A stretch of DNA of 64,000 nt from an uncultured Coriobacteriaceae bacterium (lineage in GTDB: Bacteria > Actinomycetota > Coriobacteriia > Coriobacteriales > Atopobiaceae), in NCBI GenBank assembly GCA_947426865.1, contig CANEFS010000001.1, positions 62,001-126,000 of the forward strand, in the 5' to 3' direction. The notes beneath the pieces are model-generated. The model was not told the origin of the DNA. It did not search any database and worked only from the letters and a program-made list of their open reading frames with translations. A program made the translations under genes and the position numbers. How positions within the stretch are numbered: the stretch's first letter is position 1; each line of letters begins with the position of its first letter. Shown here in pieces: positions 48,546 to 58,141 of the stretch.

Positions 48546-50042
48546 ATGTATCAAAAAAGTGCCGAGAAAACCTGCGCCCTTTCAACAGCTACGCTTATCG
48601 CAGGCGCGCCTGAGGGCATCGTAAAAGCTTTCACAAACGATACGCGCTCGATTGCGCCGGGTTCATGCTTCATTTGTTTTGTAGGCGAGACCCAAGATGG
48701 AAACAATTTTGTGCTTTCTGCTTTCGAGAAAGGCGCCGGCTGTGTCGTGATGACGCGCGCGGCTAAAGCAGCAGAAATTGAGGCAGCCAAAAAAGCTGGC
48801 GGCGTGATTTTGCGCGCGCATAACGATGATCCTTACGCCTTTTTGCAAGCGCTTGCCCGCGCATTTCGCAACGAAGAGGGTTGGCTCACGGTTGCTATCA
48901 CCGGTTCGGTTGGTAAAACCACCACACGGCAGATGACGCTTGCGGCGCTGAGTCCTTCCTTCAAAGCTTTCGCAAACGAGGGTAACTTCAACTCTGCTAT
49001 CGGGGTGCCGCTCACGATTTTAAATGCGCCTGCCGGAAAAGAACTTTTCGTGTGCGAGATGGGAATGGATCGGGTAGGCGAGATTGACCAGATTGCCTCC
49101 GCCGCACTTCCCAACGTTGGCTGCATTACGAATGTGGGCACCGCCCACATTGGCATCTTGGGCAGCCAAGAAAATATCGTCCGAGCCAAAGCGGAGATGG
49201 TGCATTGGCTAGGGCACCAAGAACCAGTCTCGCTTGCGGGAAAAACCATCGAACCCATGCTCCTTTTAGATGTGGCAGACAAACACACCTCCTTTATAGA
49301 GAAAACCTTCGCAGAAAAAGAAAACGTTGCCACACGCTACATCCAAAATATTGGTGAGGCAGCGCCGCCGCAAGTTAATGAAAAATTTGCAGGTGTGGTG
49401 GGGTGTGTCAAAGCACAGCCAGATGGTTCGACTTCCTTCATTTATCGCTCACATTCCGGAACGGACTTATCCATTGAGTGTCCTTTGTTGGGATTGCAAA
49501 TGGTTGACGATGCAATGTTTGCTCTGGGTCTTGCAGACTACCTGGGAGCCGACCTTGATAAGGCCGCTGCCGCTCTTAAAAACATGCACGCCACATCTTT
49601 ACGGGCAGAGATTAAACAGTTGAAAACAGGTGGGTGCCTCATTGACGATTCGTACAATGCGAACGCGGCTTCAATGACAGCCGCCCTAGATCTTCTCGAA
49701 AATATGAGTGCGCCAGGCGAAAAAATTGCGGTTCTGGGAGAGATGGGCGAGCTCGGTGACAGCGCCGAGGAGCTCCATAGAGAAGTGGGCGCCTACGCCG
49801 CTCAAAAAGCTTTTTCTCGCCTTATTTTTGTGGGCGAGAGAAATGCAGAAATCATGTATGAGGCAGCTATTGCCGCGGGAGAGAAAGAAGCAAATACGCT
49901 TCTCGTAAACAGTGCCCATGAGGCGATTTCTCAACTTTCTTCTATACTTAACGAGAATCAAAAAGCCCCCGTCCCCTTAATGCTTGTGAAGGGTTCGCGC
50001 TTTTTGCATTTGGATCAAATAGCGAAGGAGTTGTGCAAGTAA
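48546..50042 (+). CDS. murF: UDP-MurNAc-tripeptide-D-Ala-D-Ala ligase
   Basis: The 498-residue enzyme adds D-Ala-D-Ala to the peptidoglycan precursor in the cytoplasm. The ATP site is TGSVGKTTTRQM. Further Mur ligase motifs are EMGMDRVGEIDQIA and DDSYNANAASMTAALDLL. It is normally preceded by murE, which is missing here: ftsI is directly upstream. The start has no evident ribosome site. The stop shares a base with the mraY start. Confidence 0.96.
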   Translation: MYQKSAEKTCALSTATLIAGAPEGIVKAFTNDTRSIAPGSCFICFVGETQDGNNFVLSAFEKGAGCVVMTRAAKAAEIEAAKKAGGVILRAHNDDPYAFLQALARAFRNEEGWLTVAITGSVGKTTTRQMTLAALSPSFKAFANEGNFNSAIGVPLTILNAPAGKELFVCEMGMDRVGEIDQIASAALPNVGCITNVGTAHIGILGSQENIVRAKAEMVHWLGHQEPVSLAGKTIEPMLLLDVADKHTSFIEKTFAEKENVATRYIQNIGEAAPPQVNEKFAGVVGCVKAQPDGSTSFIYRSHSGTDLSIECPLLGLQMVDDAMFALGLADYLGADLDKAAAALKNMHATSLRAEIKQLKTGGCLIDDSYNANAASMTAALDLLENMSAPGEKIAVLGEMGELGDSAEELHREVGAYAAQKAFSRLIFVGERNAEIMYEAAIAAGEKEANTLLVNSAHEAISQLSSILNENQKAPVPLMLVKGSRFLHLDQIAKELCK

Positions 50043-51076
50043 TGTTCAGTATCGCCGCTTATCCCACCTATACTCTTTTTCTCTCCTTTGGTTTCTCGAC
50101 CGTTTTTACGCTCCTTGTTATGCCGTTCGTTATTCGCCTTCTAAAAAGAGACGGTATTGGACAACAAATCAGAGCCGACGGTCCGCAGTCTCATTTGACT
50201 AAACAGGGAACGCCTACGATGGGCGGAATCGTCATTCTTTTTTCTGCGTTTGTTACCTGTCTTCTTTTTGCACGGTTTAATACCGCGCTCGTTTTATTGC
50301 TTTTGACCATGTTTGCAACGGGTGCTCTTGGGTTTGCCGACGATGTCGAGTCGGTCTCGCGCGGCCGCTCGCTTGGCCTTACGCCGAAACAAAAAATGAT
50401 TGCGCTGACGGCCATCTCCGTTCTTTTTTGCCTTGCGGCGGTGAACTGGGTTGGAATAAGTCCTATCGTCAGTTTTCCCGGAGGCCTCTCGGTGGATTTA
50501 GGAGTTCTTGCTATTCACATTCCTGTGGGCGAGGCCGTTTTTTCTATTCCTTGGCTCTACGTGATTTTCGTCTTCTTTCTTCTCGCCGGTCTTTCAAATG
50601 CCGTTAATTTAACGGACGGTCTAGATGGGCTGTCTTCAGGCACGCTTCTCGTTGTGATGATTTTTATGGCGATGGTGTGCTTCATGTATGACGAATTGCC
50701 CCTCGGCATTTTTGCTGTCGCCATTGGCGGTGCTTGCGTTGGTTTTCTTTGGTACAACATCTATCCGGCTTCTATTTTCATGGGCGACACCGGATCTCTT
50801 GCGCTGGGTGCGAGTTTTGCAGTCCTTGCCGTTCTCACAAAAACAGAAATCATCTCCCTTGTCATGGGAGGCCTCTTCATTGTTGAGGCTCTCTCTGTCA
50901 TCATTCAAGTTGTGAGTTTTAAATACACCGGAAAGCGCGTTTTTTTGATGGCTCCCATCCATCACCATTTCGAGAAAAAAGGTTGGGGAGAAACGAAAGT
51001 CGTTATTCGTTTCTGGATAATTTCTGCTGCTTTTGCAGCGCTTGGCTTCGCGCTCTACTTCCAGTTAGGATCCTAA
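50042..51076 (+). CDS. mraY: Phospho-MurNAc-pentapeptide transferase MraY
   Basis: This 344-residue membrane enzyme makes lipid I by joining the precursor to undecaprenyl phosphate. It has ten predicted membrane helices. Active-site loops are DDVESVSRGRSLGLTPKQK (near residues 100-118), NLTDGLDGLSSG and MGDTGSLALGA, with APIHHHFEKKGWGE near the end. I chose the ATG overlapping the murF stop (TAATG), with AAGGAG eleven bases upstream. A GTG three codons earlier is possible. Confidence 0.97.
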   Translation: MFSIAAYPTYTLFLSFGFSTVFTLLVMPFVIRLLKRDGIGQQIRADGPQSHLTKQGTPTMGGIVILFSAFVTCLLFARFNTALVLLLLTMFATGALGFADDVESVSRGRSLGLTPKQKMIALTAISVLFCLAAVNWVGISPIVSFPGGLSVDLGVLAIHIPVGEAVFSIPWLYVIFVFFLLAGLSNAVNLTDGLDGLSSGTLLVVMIFMAMVCFMYDELPLGIFAVAIGGACVGFLWYNIYPASIFMGDTGSLALGASFAVLAVLTKTEIISLVMGGLFIVEALSVIIQVVSFKYTGKRVFLMAPIHHHFEKKGWGETKVVIRFWIISAAFAALGFALYFQLGS

Positions 51077-51077
51077 C

Positions 51078-52796
51078 ATGTTGGGGGAAGTGCTGATTTT
51101 AGGGGCAGGAGTTTCTGGCCTGGCGACGCTGGAATATCTGAATACTCAAGGAACCTCAGAGGTTTCTTCCTATACGTTGGTGGGCGGAAAAGAATCGCTC
51201 TCCTTAAAAAAACTTCCTCAAACAAACGTCGACGGTCGCATCGTTTTAGGGACAGATGAAATCCCTGACCCTGTTCGAGGAGATCTCTACGACATTGCGG
51301 TGGTGAGTCCTGGCATCTCTCCCTACTCTGAAATCTTTCAGGCCGCACAGAAAAAATCGAAGCGAATCATCTCTGAGGTTGAGCTTGCCTATCTCGAGTT
51401 ACCTATCCGCTGGATTGGAATCACGGGCACGAACGGCAAGACAACGACGACCACCCTCGTCGCACACATGCTAAACGAAATGGGCAGCTTTGCTATCGCT
51501 GCCGGGAATATCGGGCTCCCTCTGACATCCTTGGTGGCAAAGTTCAAGCAAGATTTTGATGAAGCGAAAAAGCGTGCAGATTGCGAGAAGAGCGAAACGT
51601 TTTACGCATTCTCAAACGGTCGCTACGAGGCGGTTGTAACAGATGAAAAACAGGAAGGGGCAAGCGAGGAATTTCCCGATGCCTTTCCTTGGATTGTCGC
51701 CGAGCTTTCCTCCTACCAACTTGAAAATACGTTTCTCTTTCATCCCAAAATTGCCTGCCTTCTTAATGTCGCCCCCGATCATCTTGCTTGGCACAAGGGG
51801 TTTGAAAACTATCGTTCGGCCAAGGCCAAAATATTTCAAAATCTCGAGAAGACCGATTATTGCGTAGTCGACATTGACGATGAAAGCACGCTCGAGATTG
51901 CCCGATCCCTTCAGGAAGCGGGAAAAACAGTATTCGTTGTTTCTTCTCGGCCAGAGGAGATTTTCGTAAATTTCTTTCAGGGAAAAACTGACGCAAGTAA
52001 TCTTAAAAATGCTGCCTATCTTGATCCAGATACGAAGCATCTCAATCTTGTTTTAGAGGGCGCGCACTACGACATAGGTGAGGCGGCCGCTTTTCCTCTT
52101 AAGGGCGAGCATAATGTGAGAAATATGTTGGCCGCGCTTTCTCTGGTATCGATTGCGACGAGAAACACTTCTCGCTTCAAAGAAATGCCTGCGCAAAACT
52201 TCGCGGACGCTCTCGCGAAAGCTCTTAAGAGTTGTCCTGCGCTTCCGCATCGCATCGAGGAAGTTGCAACCATCGACGGCGTGACGTTCGTTAACGATTC
52301 GAAGGCGACAAATTATGCTTCCACTCTTGTTGCCCTGAAGGCTCTGTCGAACGAAAGCAAAGTTTTGCTTTTTGGTGGCAAGGAGAAAGGAATCGAACTT
52401 ACCAAAGATATCTTGGACGCTCTCGGCAGCGAATGTGAAGCCATTGTCTGTTTCGGCGAGGCGGGTAAGCGTTGTCAGGCCGAGCTTGAGGCCTTTTTTG
52501 AAAGGGAACCAGGAGAGGCTGGCGAAATACAAAAAGAGAGCAAAAGCAAAAACAAAATATCTGCATCCAAAAGGCCGGAAATTTATGGGGCAAGCAACCT
52601 CGAAGAAGCCGTTTCAACGGCAGAAAAACTTGCGAAGAAACTTCGCGCTTCATGCATTCTTTTAAGCCCAGGGTTTTCCTCCTTCGACGAATTTTCCTCT
52701 TTTGAAGAGCGCGGCGATGCGTTTAATAAAATCGTTTATGGCTTGAAAAACAAAGATACAAAAAGCCAAAAAAAGACCGACAAGCCCATGAGTTAA
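51078..52796 (+). CDS. murD: UDP-MurNAc-alanine-D-glutamate ligase with inserts
   Basis: The enzyme adds D-glutamate to UDP-MurNAc-L-Ala. The ATP site is GTNGKTTTT; also visible are LNVAPDHLAWHKGF, HRIEEVATIDGVTFVNDSKATN and LLFGGKEKG. At 572 residues it is about 120 longer than typical. The additions are one insert of about 50 residues after the ATP-binding region (around 155-205) and a charged one near 475-505 (EIQKESKSKNKISASK), plus a Lys-rich tail. The core motifs are intact. It begins one base after the mraY stop. Confidence 0.95.
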   Translation: MLGEVLILGAGVSGLATLEYLNTQGTSEVSSYTLVGGKESLSLKKLPQTNVDGRIVLGTDEIPDPVRGDLYDIAVVSPGISPYSEIFQAAQKKSKRIISEVELAYLELPIRWIGITGTNGKTTTTTLVAHMLNEMGSFAIAAGNIGLPLTSLVAKFKQDFDEAKKRADCEKSETFYAFSNGRYEAVVTDEKQEGASEEFPDAFPWIVAELSSYQLENTFLFHPKIACLLNVAPDHLAWHKGFENYRSAKAKIFQNLEKTDYCVVDIDDESTLEIARSLQEAGKTVFVVSSRPEEIFVNFFQGKTDASNLKNAAYLDPDTKHLNLVLEGAHYDIGEAAAFPLKGEHNVRNMLAALSLVSIATRNTSRFKEMPAQNFADALAKALKSCPALPHRIEEVATIDGVTFVNDSKATNYASTLVALKALSNESKVLLFGGKEKGIELTKDILDALGSECEAIVCFGEAGKRCQAELEAFFEREPGEAGEIQKESKSKNKISASKRPEIYGASNLEEAVSTAEKLAKKLRASCILLSPGFSSFDEFSSFEERGDAFNKIVYGLKNKDTKSQKKTDKPMS

Positions 52797-52816
52797 TAAG
52801 AGGGGAAGAACGCAGT

Positions 52817-54184
52817 ATGGCAACGAAGAAAAAGGGTGGACGCCCACAAAAGGCCAAAACAACACCCGCAAAAAAGAGCGGAAAAGACCGCGGCGATGCG
52901 CCCATCAAACTACCTTCTTTCATACGCGCAATCTTTGGCGACCTCTTTCCTCAGGGAAGAAATGTTCCTGCCCCCATCATGCTTCCGCGCATGGTTTTAA
53001 TCATCGCCAGCTTTTTCCTCTTTGTTCTTGGACTCGTCATGGTTTACTCGGCCTCAATGATTAAGGGCCTATTACAAGACGGACAAGACCCTCATTCCTT
53101 TCTCGTCAAGCAACTTATTTTTAGCGCCATCGGAATCGTCTTTTTAATCATCACCTTCATGATTGGCTACAAAAAACTTGCAAAGAAATTTTTGCCCATC
53201 GTTTGGGGTTTATCGTTTATGCTGCTTATCACCGTAACGCTCTTCGGAAGAAGTAGTCACGGGGCTGCCCGTTGGATTCCTATCGGATCTTTCTCCTTGC
53301 AACCGTCCGAATTTGCAAAGATTGTCATCATCCTTACCGCCGCCAATTTACTTGCGAGCCAGGAAGGAAAGTACCGCCATGACCCTCACCATTTTTTCGC
53401 TCAATTCAGCGAGAATCGCAGGTTCTGGCTTCTCTTTGCGGGCGGGGTCTTTCTTCCTGCTGTTCTCATTCTTGTACAACCCGATAAAGGAACAACCCTT
53501 GTTTTAGGCGTAACAGTTCTTGTCATGATGTGGGTTGCCGGTCTTCCGCCGCTTCTAATTGGAGGAGCGGCTGTACTGGGAGTACTCGCATTTTTTGGGC
53601 TCTCCTTAAAAGATGACTATTCGCGCCAGCGCTTGTTGACGATGCTTGATCCCTTTGAAGACCCACAAGGCGACGGCTATCAACTGATTCAAGGATTCTA
53701 TGCGTTTGGCTCAGGCGGATTGTTTGGCGTAGGTCTTGGATTGGGCCGCCAAAAGTATTCGTATCTGCCCGAGGCGCACAACGACTTTATCTTTCCTGTC
53801 ATCGGAGAAGAGCTAGGCTTGATTTGGTGCTTAGGTGTGCTTCTTGCCTTTGCTGCCATCTTTTGGGCAGGGATTAAAATTGCCACTTATGCCCCAGATA
53901 GAGTGGGACAGCTCGTGGCGCTTGGCTGCACGCTCCTCATCATTGTGCAAACGCTTCTGAATATTTGTGGCGTCTTGGGCATTTTCCCGCTCACCGGAAA
54001 AGCCGTGCCCTTCTTAAGCTACGGCGGTTCCTCTGCGCTCTCCACACTCATCATCGTCGGACTGCTCTTGTCGGTTTCAGCCGCCGACGAGCTCTCCGGA
54101 GACCAAAACGCGCGCTCAAAAAGAGGCTGGAACGTTGTCCGAGGGTCTTCTCGGAACAATTCTCGTAGTAAAATAAATCGCTGA
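52817..54184 (+). CDS. ftsW: FtsW, septal SEDS glycosyltransferase
   Basis: This 455-residue protein with about ten membrane helices polymerises glycan at the septum with FtsI. SEDS motifs include SLQPSEFAKIVIILTAANLL, the loop DPFEDPQGDGYQLIQGFYAFGSGG, EELGLIWCLG and VPFLSYGGSSALSTL. The N-terminal 55 residues are Lys-rich and cytoplasmic. Position between murD and murG is the classic dcw location. The ribosome site is AGGGGAAG. It is the second SEDS gene in the window; the other is rodA. Confidence 0.96.
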   Translation: MATKKKGGRPQKAKTTPAKKSGKDRGDAPIKLPSFIRAIFGDLFPQGRNVPAPIMLPRMVLIIASFFLFVLGLVMVYSASMIKGLLQDGQDPHSFLVKQLIFSAIGIVFLIITFMIGYKKLAKKFLPIVWGLSFMLLITVTLFGRSSHGAARWIPIGSFSLQPSEFAKIVIILTAANLLASQEGKYRHDPHHFFAQFSENRRFWLLFAGGVFLPAVLILVQPDKGTTLVLGVTVLVMMWVAGLPPLLIGGAAVLGVLAFFGLSLKDDYSRQRLLTMLDPFEDPQGDGYQLIQGFYAFGSGGLFGVGLGLGRQKYSYLPEAHNDFIFPVIGEELGLIWCLGVLLAFAAIFWAGIKIATYAPDRVGQLVALGCTLLIIVQTLLNICGVLGIFPLTGKAVPFLSYGGSSALSTLIIVGLLLSVSAADELSGDQNARSKRGWNVVRGSSRNNSRSKINR

Positions 54185-54227
54185 AATGCAAGGCCTTAAA
54201 GTGGGCTTTTAGAAAGGGTCTTTTAAA

Positions 54228-55364
54228 ATGGATTCTCACGATCTTAAAGTTGCGATTGCGGCGGGAGGAACGGCCGGGCACATCAATCCCGCCCTTTCGC
54301 TCGCAGAAATTTTGAGAAAGCATGGCGCCTCGGTTACCTTTTTTGGACAGGACTCAAAGCTTGAAGGCACCCTCGTCCCCGAAGCGGGATTTCCTCTCGT
54401 CTCCTTGAAGATGCGCGGCTTCGACCGCTCTCGTCCCTGGACAGGAATCGTCGCTTTACACCAAGCGCACAAGGCTAAAAAAGCTATCGAGAAACACTTC
54501 AAAATGAACCATAAGCCAAACGTGGTGGTGGGCTTTGGCGCCTACGTCGAGACACCCCTCATCGCGTGGGCAAGAGAAAATTCGATTCCGGTCGTTTTGC
54601 ACGAGCCGAACTCGGTTCCCGGTCTTGCCACGCGCATGGACGCGAAGGCCGCCGATGTCATCACCTATGCTTTTCCTCAGGCCAAAGACGCGCTGAAAAA
54701 GAAAGCGGCTCACTACACGAAATTTGTCCAAACCGGCATTCCTGTTCGCGAGGCGGTGTTGGAAGAAATTTTCAAGGTGCAAAAAGAGAAGGAGAAGAGT
54801 GCGAAAAAGAGCACGGGAACACATCTTCTCGTGATGGGTGGCTCCCTTGGCGCTCAATCGATAAATAAGGCTATGGTCGGCTCAAAAGAAAAGCTTCTTG
54901 GCGTAAAAGACCTCCAAATTTTGCACATCACCGGTAAGAAAAATTTCGAGAAAACAAAGGCGGACTTGAAACTTTCAAAAGAGGAAGAGGAGCGCTGGGA
55001 AGTGCGCCCCTATCTTGACAAGGTAGGGGAGGCGCTTGAGCAAGCTGACGCGGTTCTTTCTCGCTCGGGAGCATCCACGGTGGCAGAGATTGCCGTTGCT
55101 GCCGTTCCTGCTATTCTCGTTCCCTATCCGCATGCCCGCGGCAACCATCAAGCGTTTAATGCTCGTCTTCTCTCCGATGTGGGCGCCGCTTTGATTGTGA
55201 AAGACGACATGCTTTCTTCAAAAGAATTTCAAGAAGAACTTCTCGGGCTTCTCGAGTCTAAAAAGCGCCGTGATAAGATGAGAAAAGCGGCGAAGAAATT
55301 ACGCACGCATGAAGCCGGAGACCTTCTTTTTGATGTGGTTCTCTCGGCAGCAGAAGAGAATTAG
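54228..55364 (+). CDS. murG: UDP-GlcNAc:lipid I N-acetylglucosaminyltransferase MurG
   Basis: The 378-residue peripheral membrane enzyme makes lipid II. The N-terminal loop GGTAGHINPALSLA and GFGAYVETPLI bind the lipid substrate side. The C-terminal Rossmann fold has GGSLGAQSINKA, RSGASTVAEIAV (UDP-GlcNAc binding) and PYPHARGNHQAFNA. The length is a little above normal because of a Lys-rich loop near 185-198. It lies between ftsW and murC. Confidence 0.97.
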   Translation: MDSHDLKVAIAAGGTAGHINPALSLAEILRKHGASVTFFGQDSKLEGTLVPEAGFPLVSLKMRGFDRSRPWTGIVALHQAHKAKKAIEKHFKMNHKPNVVVGFGAYVETPLIAWARENSIPVVLHEPNSVPGLATRMDAKAADVITYAFPQAKDALKKKAAHYTKFVQTGIPVREAVLEEIFKVQKEKEKSAKKSTGTHLLVMGGSLGAQSINKAMVGSKEKLLGVKDLQILHITGKKNFEKTKADLKLSKEEEERWEVRPYLDKVGEALEQADAVLSRSGASTVAEIAVAAVPAILVPYPHARGNHQAFNARLLSDVGAALIVKDDMLSSKEFQEELLGLLESKKRRDKMRKAAKKLRTHEAGDLLFDVVLSAAEEN

Positions 55365-55385
55365 AAGAGTTAGATTTAAATCGAA

Positions 55386-56819
55386 ATGCAAAAGAACACC
55401 CTCCCTTTTTCCCATGTTCACTTTATAGGAATCGGTGGCGTTGGCATGTCCGGCATCGCGCTCGTTTTGCACGAGCATGGCGTGTGTGTGACGGGCTCAG
55501 ATTTGAAAGAATCGAAATACGTGCGCGCGCTTCGCAGCCAGGACATCGATGTGCGCCTTGGTCATGAGGCTGCCACCATCGACGAGCTGCAACCTGAGAT
55601 TGTTGTCGTATCCACCGCCATTCCAGAGACCAATCCCGAACTCATGCGCGCCCGCGAGCTTGGCTTAGAGGTCTGGCCGCGCGCGAAGATGCTCTCGGCT
55701 CTTGCTAAGTCAAAAAAGACGATCGCGATTGCTGGCACGCACGGAAAAACGACAACGAGTTCCATGGCTGCCGACATGCTGGGCAACTTGAACCTTGATC
55801 CTTCGTTTTTAATTGGCGGCACGGTCGAGCGCTTTCACACAAACGGCCACGATGGAGACGGAGATTTTTATGTTGCAGAAGCCGACGAGTCGGACGGCTC
55901 ATTTCTGCTTCTTGAACCCCAAATCATCGTCGTAACAAATATTGAAGCCGATCATCTTGACCACTATGGAACCCTTGAGAATATCGAGAAAACCTTCGTG
56001 GCTTTCATGAAAAGTGCAACCGATGGAGGAACCGTCATCGTTTGTGGTGACACGGAGCGCCTCTTGCAACTTGCGCACCAAGCCGTGGAAGAAGCTGAAG
56101 AAAAAGGGGTGCACCTCACCCTCATCACCTACGGGCAGAACTCTTCGAACGACTTCGTTATGACGCCGAAAGCGCAGAAGGGCAAGCTTGAATCGACCGG
56201 AGAGATCCTGGCGCCAACGGGCGAGAAGCTTTCCGTTACCCTTGAGGGAAATCCCGGTTTGCACAACCTCTTAAACGCCACCGCCGTCATTGCGGTTGCT
56301 TCTGCCCTTGACTTCAATCTGCAAGACGCGGCCTCGGCGCTCTCAAGGTTTAAGGGTGTGCGCCGCCGCTTCACCCACATTGGAGACGTTGCAGGAATTA
56401 CGGTCGTCGACGACTACGGCCACCATCCCACCGAGATTGCCGCGACCCTCAAAGCAGCGGCAGGCCTTGGCTTCAATCGCGTGGTCACCGTCTTTCAGCC
56501 TCACCGTTACACTCGCACGCAAGATTTCGCCGAGGAGTTTGGAAAGTCTTTCGATGCGGCCGATGTGGTACGCATTATGGATGTTTTCTCGGCAGGAGAG
56601 ATGCCTATTCCTGGGGTTTCCGAGAAAACCATTGTGAACTCGATTCGTGCTAATGGAAACGTTAAAGATGTGGACAGCATTGGCGGACATGTCTCAACGA
56701 TAGAAACGCTTTGCAACCTTTGCCAAGAGGGCGACCTGCTCATTACGATGGGAGCAGGGGACGTTACGCTTGTGGGGCCTACGTTTATTGAAGAGATGAA
56801 CGCGCGTTTAAAGGGATAG
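55386..56819 (+). CDS. murC: UDP-MurNAc-L-alanine ligase MurC
   Basis: The 477-residue enzyme adds the first amino acid (usually L-Ala) to UDP-MurNAc. It begins with the dinucleotide-like site HFIGIGGVGMSGIA, then AGTHGKTTTSSMAADML (ATP site), EADESDGSFL and DDYGHHPTEIAATLKA, all typical of MurC. The length is normal. In many bacteria murB follows or is fused; here ftsQ comes next, so murB is elsewhere. Confidence 0.97.
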   Translation: MQKNTLPFSHVHFIGIGGVGMSGIALVLHEHGVCVTGSDLKESKYVRALRSQDIDVRLGHEAATIDELQPEIVVVSTAIPETNPELMRARELGLEVWPRAKMLSALAKSKKTIAIAGTHGKTTTSSMAADMLGNLNLDPSFLIGGTVERFHTNGHDGDGDFYVAEADESDGSFLLLEPQIIVVTNIEADHLDHYGTLENIEKTFVAFMKSATDGGTVIVCGDTERLLQLAHQAVEEAEEKGVHLTLITYGQNSSNDFVMTPKAQKGKLESTGEILAPTGEKLSVTLEGNPGLHNLLNATAVIAVASALDFNLQDAASALSRFKGVRRRFTHIGDVAGITVVDDYGHHPTEIAATLKAAAGLGFNRVVTVFQPHRYTRTQDFAEEFGKSFDAADVVRIMDVFSAGEMPIPGVSEKTIVNSIRANGNVKDVDSIGGHVSTIETLCNLCQEGDLLITMGAGDVTLVGPTFIEEMNARLKG

Positions 56820-56842
56820 AAAACTTTCTATAAGGTTTAGCT

Positions 56843-57937
56843 ATGATCCAAAAGCGAAAAGCGACAAAACGTCAAGAAAATCCAGCTCAGCTCCAGGACA
56901 AAAAATCCAAAAAATTAAAGGTTGCCAAAAAACCTTCTAAAAAGGTGGACAAGAAACAGAAGACTTCAGCCGCTCGCGCATCCAAGAAAAACTCTTCAAA
57001 GACGACGCGGCGCACAGCCTTGCAGGGTTCAGGCCCTTCTTCAAGGGCTCCGATGCCACGCTCTTCTCAACAAGGAGAAGTAAGAGGGAAGGCTCAAGGA
57101 AAACCTCAAAAACAGGGGAAGCAAAAGCGCAAAAAGCCCCTCATCTTCCGCATCTTTATTGGGATTTTGCTGACAGCTTTGTCAGGGTTTCTCGCAATCG
57201 TTATTTTGTCACTCACGCCTCTTTTTACTATTGAGCACATCGACTACATACCTTCTGCGCATCTCACCTCTGAAGACATTAAAAACCTCGTCGATATTCC
57301 TCAAGGGACCACACTACTTTCAGTGAATCCCTTCGTTGTAAATAGTGAGGCAAGAAGAAATCCTTGGGTGGAGTCGGCCGTTCTTAAACGAATCTATCCT
57401 TCCACCTTAGAGGTTTCTGTTAAGGAGAAAGATATTCTTGCGTTGGTTGAAACGGCGAGTTCCGAGACGGCCTGGTACATAAGCAGCGATGAACGCTGGA
57501 TTGAGCCTGCCTCACTTCCCACCGGTTCCAACACAGACAACGCAACTACCATCTTAAATCTAGCTGTGAGCGACCACGCCCTTCTTATAAAAGATGTTCC
57601 CGACACCGCCGCCCCCAAAGCCGGAGCACAGGTGGGCGACGCGGAAATCTTAGGCGCGCTTAAGGTGCAATCAAGTTTCTCGGACGCTCTTGCCGACCAA
57701 ATTGCGGTCTACTCGGTTCCAAACGAGAGTTCCTTCACGGTCACGCTTACAAATGGGGTGACGGTTGCTTTGGGAGACGACTCCGACCTTTCCTCTAAAG
57801 AGGCGGTCATCTTGAAACTTCTTGAAACGTATCCCAACCAACTCACCTACATAAACGTTAAAACTCCTTCGAAGCCCACCTTCAGAAAGGTTGATGGTGC
57901 GGCGACAGCTCAAGGAACAGGAGTAACGGGTAAATAA
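56843..57937 (+). CDS. ftsQ: FtsQ/DivIB-type septum protein
   Basis: This 364-residue protein has a 100-residue Lys/Ser/Gln-rich cytoplasmic tail and one membrane segment (about 101-124, IFRIFIGILLTALSGFLAIV in part). The outside part begins with a POTRA domain (FTIEHIDYIPSAHLTSEDI) followed by the FtsQ/DivIB domain (PWVESAVLKRIYPSTLEVSV). It joins FtsL and a partner to control septal wall synthesis. It is the last gene of the cluster; ftsA and ftsZ, which commonly follow, are absent and guaB is next. The spacer behind it has the repeat CTCTTCACGTC twice. Confidence 0.92.
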   Translation: MIQKRKATKRQENPAQLQDKKSKKLKVAKKPSKKVDKKQKTSAARASKKNSSKTTRRTALQGSGPSSRAPMPRSSQQGEVRGKAQGKPQKQGKQKRKKPLIFRIFIGILLTALSGFLAIVILSLTPLFTIEHIDYIPSAHLTSEDIKNLVDIPQGTTLLSVNPFVVNSEARRNPWVESAVLKRIYPSTLEVSVKEKDILALVETASSETAWYISSDERWIEPASLPTGSNTDNATTILNLAVSDHALLIKDVPDTAAPKAGAQVGDAEILGALKVQSSFSDALADQIAVYSVPNESSFTVTLTNGVTVALGDDSDLSSKEAVILKLLETYPNQLTYINVKTPSKPTFRKVDGAATAQGTGVTGK

Positions 57938-58141
57938 AAAGTTTGTCTTCACCAAAAACGGCAGGCGCGTTTCCGTTCCGTCTCTTCACGTCCCGTCTCG
58001 CCTCTTCACGTCACGCCATATCTCCTTACATTCTCTACTCCACCTGTCAGGATTTTTCCTCGCCAACGTGCAAAAAATCGTTTCTCGATTTCTGCTAAAA
58101 TGCCGTTTTATCAGTGCAAGTTCTATCCAAACGGAGATAAA

